NCBI GenBank assembly: GCA_027294925.1 | Contig: JAPULM010000594.1 | Coordinates: 1 to 9,446, forward strand | Length of the DNA: 9,446 nucleotides | Direction of reading: 5' to 3' | Source of the DNA: a bacterium | GTDB taxonomy: Bacteria > Tectomicrobia > Entotheonellia > Entotheonellales > Entotheonellaceae | Shown: piece after piece, positions 1 to 6,432 of the stretch | Layout of the letters: the number at the start of each line of letters is the position of its first letter | How positions within the stretch are numbered: the stretch's first letter is position 1 | Program-made: the position numbers and the translations under genes | The notes under the pieces: model-generated | Database searches by the model: none | What the model saw: the letters and a program-made list of their open reading frames with translations, nothing else | Told to the model about the DNA's origin: nothing

Positions 1-1200
1 TCGACCCCTGAATGTACAAATGTTCTCGATCTGATGCGCTACGAAAAAGCCGGCGAGCGTATTTTGAACCTCAGCCGTATTGGCGCCAACCAAGCATTGT
101 CCGATAACCGCACCGTCATTATCTACAAAAACAATAGTGACCAGAAGGGTAACAGCTACGGTTATCATGAAAATTATCTCATGGACAGGCAAACCCCGTT
201 TCAGTCTATTGTCGAACAGTTAATCCCATTTTTGGTTTCACGTCAGATTATCTGTGGGGCGGGAAAAGTAGGATCGGAAAATGGCGCCGATCCGGTTAAC
301 TACCAAATCTCGCAACGAGCGGACTTTTTCGAAACGGAAATCGGCTTAGATACCATGGTCAAGCGGCCGATCATCAATACGCGCGACGAGCCACATGCCA
401 ATCGTGACCGTTACCGGCGCCTGCATGTCATTGTGGGTGACGCCAACATGTCAGAATATACCACCTATTTGAAAGTCGGCACGATGATGCTCGTGGTGCA
501 GATGATCGAGGACGGCTTTCTGTTAGAAGAACTCGCGTTACGCAACCCCGTGCGCGCTGTCAAGGATGTGTCGCATGATCCGACCTGCACCGTTTTGTTA
601 TCCCTGAAAAACGGCAAAAAAATGACGCCAGTCGATCTCCAACGGTGCTTCCACGATGCGGCACAGCGTTACCTTGAGACCCACCCGGAGTGTCATCCAA
701 CTTACCCCGACATCGTCAATGAATGGGGAATCGTTCTCGATCAACTGGCAACCGACCCCATGCAGCTAGCCCAGGAGATCGACTGGGTTATGAAACTGCA
801 TCTCCTCACCAATTATATGGATCGTCGTGGTAGCGACTGGCACGACCCGCGTATCGCCATGATGGATCTCCAATATCATGATATTCGCCCGGAAAAAGGG
901 CTCTACCATCTACTTGAACGCAGCGGTGCCGCACGGCGGATGTTAACCGACGAAGAAATTATACGATCGATGGAAGAACCTCCGGAAGACACACGCGCCT
1001 ATTTCCGCGGTCAGTGTTTAAAAAAATTCAAGCAACAAATTTTTGGCGTGAATTGGGACTCAATTTCCTTTAATCTTGGGGATGGTCCAATTAAACGTAT
1101 TATGATGGAAGAACCCACACGTGGCACAAAACAGCACGTGCAACATCTGCTCGATCGTTCGGAGACAGCGGAAGATCTGGTCGCTAACATTGTCACCTAG
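1..1200 (+). CDS. dop: Depupylase Dop, 3' part (5' end outside window)
   Basis: The reading frame is open from base 1, so the gene begins upstream; 399 codons are visible (full Dop is about 500 residues). The first visible residues, STPEC, match the Dop/PafA segment just after the HPEY motif. The catalytic Asp and the Dop-specific loop therefore lie outside the window and cannot be checked. Seen in order: YKNN...GNSYGYHENYLM, SQRADFFETE with KRPIINTRDEPHA, YRRLHVIVGDAN, DLQYHDIRPEKGLY and DTRAYFRG. The SQRADFFETE...KRP segment and the DTRAYFRG ending are Dop-like; the paralogue PafA downstream has SQRAQHI...TTNER there. Dop is a carboxylate-amine-ligase-fold enzyme in the cytoplasm. It hydrolyses the isopeptide bond between Pup and substrate lysines and deamidates Pup in species where Pup ends in Gln. 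Pup here already ends in Glu, so only depupylation should be needed. The gene sits 42 nt upstream of pup. Confidence 0.95.
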   Translation, partial: STPECTNVLDLMRYEKAGERILNLSRIGANQALSDNRTVIIYKNNSDQKGNSYGYHENYLMDRQTPFQSIVEQLIPFLVSRQIICGAGKVGSENGADPVNYQISQRADFFETEIGLDTMVKRPIINTRDEPHANRDRYRRLHVIVGDANMSEYTTYLKVGTMMLVVQMIEDGFLLEELALRNPVRAVKDVSHDPTCTVLLSLKNGKKMTPVDLQRCFHDAAQRYLETHPECHPTYPDIVNEWGIVLDQLATDPMQLAQEIDWVMKLHLLTNYMDRRGSDWHDPRIAMMDLQYHDIRPEKGLYHLLERSGAARRMLTDEEIIRSMEEPPEDTRAYFRGQCLKKFKQQIFGVNWDSISFNLGDGPIKRIMMEEPTRGTKQHVQHLLDRSETAEDLVANIVT

Positions 1201-1231
1201 CCTAAAAATCTAAGTGTGCTAGCTGACAAAG

Positions 1232-1237
1232 AAGGAG
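1232..1237 (+). promoter_or_regulatory. Ribosome binding site of pup
   Basis: AAGGAG lies 5 nt before the ATG at 1243. It decides the pup start: an in-frame GTG at 1216 would put this site inside the gene and has no such site of its own. Confidence 0.8.
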
Positions 1238-1242
1238 CGGAT

Positions 1243-1503
1243 ATGACACAATTATGGTCCCCCACCGCGAAGCAGTCCTGGGCCGGTATCGTAAGCTGCG
1301 CTGAAGGTGGACAACAGCAGAGCCGACCTACGGATACGGACAGTTCACAGACAGACACCTCGAAAACAACTGCCAGCAACCTTACAGAGAAGGGTGAGGA
1401 ACTCAAGGAAGACATGGATGCCTTGATTGACGAAATTGATGAGGTGTTAGAAGAAAACGCCGAAGAATTTGTTAAGAACTATGTACAAAGAGGAGGCGAA
1501 TGA
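1243..1503 (+). CDS. pup: Prokaryotic ubiquitin-like protein Pup, ending Gly-Gly-Glu
   Basis: Pup is the small, largely disordered tag that PafA attaches through its C-terminal Glu to substrate lysines for proteasomal degradation. The protein is 86 residues; Mycobacterium tuberculosis Pup is 64. Residues 47-86 follow the Pup pattern: LTEKGEELKEDMD, then DEIDEVLEENAEEFV, then YVQRGGE at the end. The acidic stretch at about 52-80 is the region that forms a helix on the coiled coil of the Mpa/ARC ATPase. The last residue is encoded as Glu, so no deamidation is needed before ligation. The residue before GGE is Arg, where the M. tuberculosis protein has Lys. Residues 1-23 are unlike the usual polar Pup N-terminus: they include two Trp, one Cys and several aliphatic residues. 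The start is fixed by the AAGGAG site; I see no better in-frame start further in. It is followed directly by prcB. Confidence 0.95.
   Translation: MTQLWSPTAKQSWAGIVSCAEGGQQQSRPTDTDSSQTDTSKTTASNLTEKGEELKEDMDALIDEIDEVLEENAEEFVKNYVQRGGE
1491..1496 (+). promoter_or_regulatory. Ribosome binding site of prcB inside the pup C-terminal codons
   Basis: AGGAGG lies 7 nt before the GTG at 1504 and is made of the AGA-GGA-GGC codons for the Arg-Gly-Gly end of Pup. It supports the GTG start of prcB and implies coupled translation of the two genes. Confidence 0.8.
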
Positions 1504-2295
1504 GTGCTTCAAGGAAGCTATGACGGCTCAAGCTTCTATGAGCTTCTACGGCACGATTTTCCGCAGATGCTGCCCTTCCAGCATCTGCCGCAGCTTCCTG
1601 CTGGCGAGTTACAATCTTTGCAGCCGATTCCGTTTGCCACCACCATACTGGCGCTACGCTTTGCCGAGGGTGTCATTGTCGCCGGCGACCGACAGGCCAC
1701 GGAAGGATTTGAGGTATCATCCCGGCGTATTGAGAAGGTCCACAGCGCAGATGCACATTCGGTCATTGCAATTGCTGGCGCTGCTGGCCCCTGCCTCGAA
1801 ATGGTCAACCTATTCCGAGTCGAAATGGAACACTATCAGAAAATAGAGGGGGAAACCTTGACCCTCGACGGCAAGGCCAATAAGCTTGCTCACATGGTTA
1901 AAGAGAATCTTCCGGCTGCGTTTCAGGGTCTTATTGTCGTCCCCATCTTTTCAGGCTATGATTTAACTTTGCAAAAAGGCCGTATTTTCAAATACGACGT
2001 TACCGGCGGACGCTACGAAGAACAGGAGTTTTACGCTACCGGTTCGGGCGGCAAAGAAGCCCGCAGTACGCTCAAGAAGATCTATAAACCTGACATGGAT
2101 CGCGACGCGGCGTTGCGCCTTGCTCTGGAAGCCCTCGTTGACGCAGCCGATCTTGATGTTGGTACCTCTGGACCTGATCTGAGCCGTGGCATTTATCCCC
2201 AAGTGAAAGTGATTACAGCTCCTGGTATCACGGATGTAGACCGCGGCGAACTCCGGCCCATCAGTGAAGTTCTACTCGCCTCACTGAAAGGATAA
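1504..2295 (+). CDS. prcB: Proteasome beta subunit PrcB
   Basis: This is the catalytic subunit of the 20S core particle, an Ntn hydrolase. It starts at GTG directly after the pup TGA with a perfect AGGAGG site. The protein is 263 residues, with a predicted propeptide of 45 and a mature chain of 218. Alignment with M. tuberculosis PrcB places the nucleophile at Thr46 (TTILAL). Asp62 (the D in VAGDR, mature position 17) and Lys78 (IEK, mature position 33) complete the active site. YATGSGG (Gly-Ser-Gly) and the later DAADLD...GPDLSRGI segment are also present. The residue before Thr46 is Ala, not the Gly found in nearly all self-processed beta subunits; the preceding residues read PIPFA. The propeptide has little obvious similarity to known ones and is somewhat shorter than in M. 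tuberculosis. Thr46 follows from strong alignment, but autocleavage itself is inferred. Confidence 0.96.
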   Translation: MLQGSYDGSSFYELLRHDFPQMLPFQHLPQLPAGELQSLQPIPFATTILALRFAEGVIVAGDRQATEGFEVSSRRIEKVHSADAHSVIAIAGAAGPCLEMVNLFRVEMEHYQKIEGETLTLDGKANKLAHMVKENLPAAFQGLIVVPIFSGYDLTLQKGRIFKYDVTGGRYEEQEFYATGSGGKEARSTLKKIYKPDMDRDAALRLALEALVDAADLDVGTSGPDLSRGIYPQVKVITAPGITDVDRGELRPISEVLLASLKG

Positions 2296-2299
2296 TCTC

Positions 2300-2998
2300 A
2301 TGGCCATGCCGTTCTACGTTTCACCGGATCAGATGATGCAGGATAAGGCCGAGTATGCACGTAAAGGCATCGCTAAAGGCCGCTCTCTGGTGGCAGTGGA
2401 ATACGCCCATGGTGTCCTCTTGACGGCTGAAAACCCTAGCACCTCACTGAGTAAAATTTCAGAGATTTACGATTGCATTGCTTTCGCCGGTGTAGGCAAA
2501 TATAGCGAGTTTGAAAATCTGCGCAAAGCAGGCATTCGCTACGCTGATATGAAAGGCTATTCCTATAGTCGGCAAGATGTCAGCACCAAGTCGCTGGCTA
2601 ATGCCTACTCTGAGACTATCGGCACCATCTTCACACGTGACCCGAAACCACTTGAGGTGGAAATCTTGGTGGTCCAAGTCGGCGAGTCCAGCGAGCAAAA
2701 CGAAATGTATCATATCTCGTTTGACGGCAGTATCAGTGACCACCAGCTTTATGCGGTTATCGGGGGACAAATGGATCGTATTGATGACCACTTACGAGAC
2801 CATTACAGCCCGCACCTGAGCCTGCCGGAAGCTTTGGTTTTGAGTCAAGAGAGCTTATTGGCAGGCTATGAACAACCACCGGAAGGTGCAAACACCCTAG
2901 AGGTTGGGGTTTTGGATCGTACCCGTATAGGTCGCCAATTCTATCGTCTCAGCCAAGACGCGATTGCACAGGCTATTGCGTCGGTCAAGAAGGCGTAA
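2300..2998 (+). CDS. prcA: Proteasome alpha subunit PrcA
   Basis: PrcA forms the outer, gating rings of the 20S core and docks the C-terminal tails of the ATPase. The protein is 232 residues. The N-terminus (PFYVSPDQMMQDKAEYARKGIAKGRS) matches the alpha-type gate and H0 helix of actinobacterial PrcA residue for residue in register. ENPSTSLSKISEIYD follows, with Lys52 at the position of the pocket lysine that contacts the ATPase tail in M. tuberculosis. GTIFTRDPKPLEVEILV and YDGSI-type (FDGSI) segments follow. There is no catalytic N-terminal Thr, as expected for an alpha subunit. It starts 4 nt after prcB; AAAGGA within the last prcB codons lies 7 nt before the ATG, which favours this start over the Met at codon 3. 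The C-terminus is short and lacks the acidic tail seen in mycobacteria. Confidence 0.96.
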   Translation: MAMPFYVSPDQMMQDKAEYARKGIAKGRSLVAVEYAHGVLLTAENPSTSLSKISEIYDCIAFAGVGKYSEFENLRKAGIRYADMKGYSYSRQDVSTKSLANAYSETIGTIFTRDPKPLEVEILVVQVGESSEQNEMYHISFDGSISDHQLYAVIGGQMDRIDDHLRDHYSPHLSLPEALVLSQESLLAGYEQPPEGANTLEVGVLDRTRIGRQFYRLSQDAIAQAIASVKKA

Positions 2999-3009
2999 AA
3001 GAACCACCT

Positions 3010-4404
3010 ATGAGAAAGCGTATTTACGGGCTTGAAAGCGAATTTGGTATTGCCTTTACTTCACAGGGGCGGCGCACCCTACCCTCAGAAAAAGTTGTAC
3101 GCTACCTATTTGAAAAGCTCATCACAACAGAAGGCTTCCTCAACGTTTTTCTTGAAAACGGCGCCCGCTTCTATCTTGATACCGGATGCCATCCTGAATA
3201 CGCCACGCCCGAGTGCGCAAGTCCACGCGATGTGGTGATCTATGACAAAGCTGGCGAGCGGATTCTGGAAAATCTACTTAACTATGCTCAGGACAAAGTC
3301 CGAGAGGAAGGCTTTCACGGCGACCTTGCGATCTTCAAAAACAACACAGACTTTGTGGGCAATTCGTATGGCTGCCATGAAAATTATTTGGCTGATCGCA
3401 CTGCTGATTTTTACTACATGGCCGAACTACTGATACCCTTCTTGGTTACCCGCCAAATTTTCACCGGCGCCGGAAAAGTGTTTCGTACCCGACGCGGCAC
3501 GGTCTTTCATGTCTCCCAACGGGCTCAGCATATTCGCCAAAAAATTTCCGGCACGACAACCAACGAGCGTAGCATCATTAATACTCGTGATGAACCGCAT
3601 GCAATTAAAGAAAAATACCGCCGTTTACACATCATCGTTGGCGATTCCAACATGTCAGAATTCACCACTTACTTGAAAGTCGGCACCACCGCTATCGTGC
3701 TACAAATGATCGAGGACGACTTTATCACGCCGAACTTCTCGTTACGTAATCCGGTGCGCGCAATTAAGGACATCTCTCGTGACCTCACCTGCCGAGAACC
3801 GGTACCGCTTAATAACGGAAAAAAATTCTCAGCTTTGGAACTACAGAAAGAATACCTCGACCTAGCCCATCGTTACTATAGCACTCGCCCCATGAGTCCT
3901 GCTGCAGAAGACATCCTGAACAAATGGGAATTCGTGCTGACAAACCTTAAAGAAGAACCCTTACAATTGCATCGGCATATTGATTGGATCGCTAAGATGC
4001 ACCTCCTGAAAGCATATGGTGAACGTACCAAATTATCACAGGAGGCAATTGGTGATCGTATGCTTATGCTCGATCTGCAATACCATGACATTCGGCGCAA
4101 CAAAGGCCTCTACTATGTCTTAGAACGCAGAGGACGAGTCGAGCGTATTGCGAATGATGCCGAGATTGACAAAGCGACCGTTGATCCACCACAGAATACA
4201 CGTGCGAAAATGCGTGGTGAGCTTATCAAACTGGCCAAAGAAAAACGCATCCCATACGACCTCGATTGGAACTATATCCGTATTGGTTATCTGCTCAACT
4301 TGTGGGTCAAATGTAATGACCCCTTCCAAGAAGAGAACGAAAAAGTCACTCAGCTCAAACGCCGTATTGAACGCTCAAACTTCAAATACGGCTACTTGCT
4401 CTAA
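3010..4404 (+). CDS. pafA: Pup--protein ligase PafA
   Basis: PafA uses ATP to phosphorylate the C-terminal Glu of Pup and joins it to substrate lysines. The protein is 464 residues, close to the 452 of M. tuberculosis. GLESEFG (Glu9, Glu11) is the N-terminal ATP/Mg motif. ARFYLDTGCHPEYATPE carries the predicted catalytic Asp57, at the same number as in the M. tuberculosis protein. FKNNTDFVGNSYGCHENYL, SQRAQHI with TTNERSIINTRDEPHA, YRRLHIIVGDSNMSE, LDLQYHDIRRNKGLYYVLERRG and a C-terminal KCNDPF segment follow. The SQRAQHI...TT pattern separates it from Dop. The start aligns exactly with the family start, but no good Shine-Dalgarno sequence is at the usual distance: AAGAAGG at 2987-2993 ends 16 nt away. 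Translation may therefore be coupled to prcA, which ends 11 nt upstream. Confidence 0.96.
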   Translation: MRKRIYGLESEFGIAFTSQGRRTLPSEKVVRYLFEKLITTEGFLNVFLENGARFYLDTGCHPEYATPECASPRDVVIYDKAGERILENLLNYAQDKVREEGFHGDLAIFKNNTDFVGNSYGCHENYLADRTADFYYMAELLIPFLVTRQIFTGAGKVFRTRRGTVFHVSQRAQHIRQKISGTTTNERSIINTRDEPHAIKEKYRRLHIIVGDSNMSEFTTYLKVGTTAIVLQMIEDDFITPNFSLRNPVRAIKDISRDLTCREPVPLNNGKKFSALELQKEYLDLAHRYYSTRPMSPAAEDILNKWEFVLTNLKEEPLQLHRHIDWIAKMHLLKAYGERTKLSQEAIGDRMLMLDLQYHDIRRNKGLYYVLERRGRVERIANDAEIDKATVDPPQNTRAKMRGELIKLAKEKRIPYDLDWNYIRIGYLLNLWVKCNDPFQEENEKVTQLKRRIERSNFKYGYLL

Positions 4405-4442
4405 TCACCCTACTCTCTTCCCCTCTTATAGCTCAATTTCAC

Positions 4443-4463
4443 AGCACCTGCTATGCAGGTGCT
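4443..4463 (+). terminator. Hairpin downstream of pafA, possible terminator
   Basis: AGCACCTGC and GCAGGTGCT form a perfect 9-bp stem with a 3-nt loop (TAT), 38 nt after the pafA stop. No T-tract follows (CATCAATC), so it is not a textbook intrinsic terminator. It could protect the 3' end of the operon mRNA or weakly terminate it. Confidence 0.4.
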
Positions 4464-4654
4464 CATCAATCGGTCTCCCTTGTGTACCGGGAGTCAACCG
4501 GGTCAGGATAACACCGGTTACCGGCTTTTCAAAGGCACTAGACAGGCCTATCAGAAAACGCTATGGTACTGAAAGCACAGATAGGTGGTGCATGCGAGCT
4601 TATTAAAGCAAGAAAAAGAGGCTAAGGCATCCCGCCGCCTCGCACCGGTTCTGA

Positions 4655-4676
4655 TTGAGTATCCGACAAGACTCAA
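4655..4676 (+). repeat. TTGAGT-N10-ACTCAA dyad in the leader
   Basis: Two 6-bp half-sites in inverted orientation are separated by 10 bp, 57 nt before the start of the next gene. The layout would fit a small operator or a weak RNA hairpin, but 6-bp arms can arise by chance. Confidence 0.2.
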
Positions 4677-4719
4677 CACGGCCGCTGAGCTGACATCACA
4701 AGCGACACCCCAACACGCC

Positions 4720-4725
4720 AAGGAG
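4720..4725 (+). promoter_or_regulatory. Ribosome binding site of the 4733 gene
   Basis: AAGGAG lies 7 nt before the ATG at 4733. It favours that start over the second Met two codons later. Confidence 0.75.
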
Positions 4726-4732
4726 AGCAGAC

Positions 4733-6283
4733 ATGTTAATGACCCGCGATCAAATCAGCCAGGATAAAACTTTCGACGCGCTAACGGAAGCCATCCTCGA
4801 ACGCGATCAGCCCCGCACGGCCGACCTCTTTTTCCGCATGGTGGCAAAGGATGGACGCTCAGTAGGCGATGCACTCAGTCTGGTGATGGCGGCTGAGGCG
4901 CCCTTTGTACAGGTGCCGAGCCACATCAATATACGAGATGGTCAAATCACCTTAATCAACAACGACCATACGATTCTTGGCCTCCGCACCTCGACCAGCC
5001 TGATGTCGTTCGTACCCGAGCAATATCGTTTACTTCCATTACTACAAAGCGTCTGGTATATTCCTGCCGGCCTCGATATCTGGAACCAGTTACTCGCCAG
5101 ATACCCTGGCCGCTATGCCATGATGAAAGGATTTGAAGTGCCACCGCCAGACTACGGGCCAGTGGTATGGAACCAGGATCAGATGCCAATTATCGGAGAC
5201 GGTACAATCGAAGAACGCCTCCACGAACACATGATTGCCACGGTCAGTGGTGACGTCAAACGCTCATACGGTTTGTTCCTCGGGCTAGCAGCCGATGAAC
5301 AAGCCCGCCCCCGTCTACGCGACCAGATGCGATTTCTGGGCGTTATCGACGTACAAGATACCATTATCGGCCGCAAAGCGCGCAACACGGGTCATAAGTC
5401 GATACGCGCCCGCGCCATCACCGACCTGGCTGATTTCGTCGGCTGGGAACGCGCCCATGGCATCTTTTATACCGGTGTGCCGGATATGGCAATTGGCCCC
5501 TTTTATTATTCGGCCTATGATGCCGCCTGTGTCATCACGACTGATGCCTTTGAGGATGCCGGCAATCATCTCCAACAGACAAATAAGACACCCCTCACCC
5601 CACAAGAAGTGGAGGAAATGGTGCAGCTGCTGATGGAGGCCGACCAGCAAACCGTGTGGGACCTCATTACCACGCATCTACAGAATGGGAAGTCGATCAA
5701 GAGCCTCGGCGACACCATCCAGATCGGCGCTGTTGAACTCATCCTACGCACCACCGAACCACGTAGATTCACAGACGGGCAGCACGCCAACGATTACTGT
5801 AACACGGTCAATGACTGGTTCCGAACCAGTAACAATCCCTGCCAGCCACGGGCACTCTATCTAATGGCCAACTTTGTTAACGACGCAGCACGCTCCAATA
5901 AGCTCTACACCCCGGTCATCGATCAGGAAATGGCTGGCTTCGACTTCTCGAATCGATCGCCGCAAGAATTGCTCACAGAGCTGGACACAGCGATTCTGGC
6001 TCTTGACATCCCACGCTCCACGGCCCTAGCCAACGCCTATTTACAATCAGGCGCCGACCGCAAGACCTATATGGCCACCGTGGCCGTAACCGCCTGCAAG
6101 TTCCAGGACGACCCGCACAATCAAAAAATCACCCACTCGACCTTTGAGGAATACCTCAACAACTCGACGCATCTACGCGACCGCCTCCTGCTCGCCACTG
6201 TACGACAATTGGCGGGCTGGGTTAAAATGCCGGGAGAACGCGACTGCTACGCGCGTTTCATGCAAGAGTGGATCAACAACTAA
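4733..6283 (+). CDS. Unrecognised helical repeat protein with four His-bearing units
   Basis: I do not recognise this 516-residue protein with confidence. It has no signal peptide and no membrane segment, and should be a soluble cytoplasmic, mainly helical protein. It appears to contain four related units at about residues 16-117, 161-260, 294-391 and 413-498. Units 1, 3 and 4 begin alike (EAILERDQPR, QLLMEADQQT, TAILALDIPR), followed by a helix, a Gly or Asp turn and an Ala-rich helix. Each unit then has one His at a similar offset: His79 (NNDHTILGL), His221 (TGHKSIRA), His351 (GQHANDYC) and His468 (ITHSTFEE). The general look recalls the helical domain fused to Rieske domains in some bacterial proteins, and more distantly questin-oxidase-like proteins; both are weak impressions. 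No Rieske CxH motif is present. It follows the proteasome operon on the same strand after a 328-nt gap, so a functional link is possible but unproven. Confidence 0.85.
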   Translation: MLMTRDQISQDKTFDALTEAILERDQPRTADLFFRMVAKDGRSVGDALSLVMAAEAPFVQVPSHINIRDGQITLINNDHTILGLRTSTSLMSFVPEQYRLLPLLQSVWYIPAGLDIWNQLLARYPGRYAMMKGFEVPPPDYGPVVWNQDQMPIIGDGTIEERLHEHMIATVSGDVKRSYGLFLGLAADEQARPRLRDQMRFLGVIDVQDTIIGRKARNTGHKSIRARAITDLADFVGWERAHGIFYTGVPDMAIGPFYYSAYDAACVITTDAFEDAGNHLQQTNKTPLTPQEVEEMVQLLMEADQQTVWDLITTHLQNGKSIKSLGDTIQIGAVELILRTTEPRRFTDGQHANDYCNTVNDWFRTSNNPCQPRALYLMANFVNDAARSNKLYTPVIDQEMAGFDFSNRSPQELLTELDTAILALDIPRSTALANAYLQSGADRKTYMATVAVTACKFQDDPHNQKITHSTFEEYLNNSTHLRDRLLLATVRQLAGWVKMPGERDCYARFMQEWINN

Positions 6284-6296
6284 CCCTACAAACCGT

Positions 6297-6349
6297 AATG
6301 ACCCCACCAATTTGGCGGCATAGAAGCCTCTGATTCCGATGGGGTCATT
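6297..6349. terminator. Inverted repeat between convergent genes, probable bidirectional terminator
   Basis: AATGACCCCA (6297-6306) and TGGGGTCATT (6340-6349) form a perfect 10-bp stem around a 33-nt loop. It sits 14 nt after the stop of the + gene and about 83 nt beyond the end of the convergent minus gene. A terminator between convergent genes is the simplest reading, although the T-run after the stem is only three bases and the loop is long. Confidence 0.45.
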
Positions 6350-6432
6350 TCAACCTCCCCTTATGGGCTAAAAACGTTTTTCTGCTCGCCATAGACTTTG
6401 CCGTACCATAATAAGTAAAACAGGCGCTTCTG

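Larger units (their letters stand above)
4405..4732 (+). other. 328-nt intergenic gap with small dyads
   Basis: This gap separates pafA from the next gene. It holds a perfect hairpin (4443-4463), an AACCGG/CCGGTT dyad (4496-4501 with 4514-4519), a TTGAGT/ACTCAA dyad (4655-4660 with 4671-4676) and the downstream gene's ribosome binding site. I find no convincing coding sequence, tRNA or sigma-70 promoter with good spacing. Its length suggests that the next gene is transcribed or regulated separately from the proteasome operon. Confidence 0.5.

Noticed and set aside
1216..1242. Longer pup start at GTG 1216, adding nine residues
   Set aside because: It has no ribosome binding site, and it would place the AAGGAG site of the ATG at 1243 inside the gene.
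1469..1846. 125-codon + frame overlapping the pup end and prcB
   Set aside because: It is a shadow of pup and prcB in another frame; both real genes have strong family similarity and the overlapping frame has none.
4480..4511. Possible promoter TTGTGT ... GGATAA upstream of the 4733 gene
   Set aside because: The spacing between the two boxes is 20 bp and both match poorly, so it is not better than chance.
4148..4606. 152-codon + frame running from pafA into the gap
   Set aside because: More than half lies inside pafA in another frame, the product looks like no protein family, and no start site supports it.
4585..4767. Small + frame overlapping the start of the 4733 gene
   Set aside because: It has no ribosome binding site and low-complexity, non-family residues, and it overlaps the better supported gene start.
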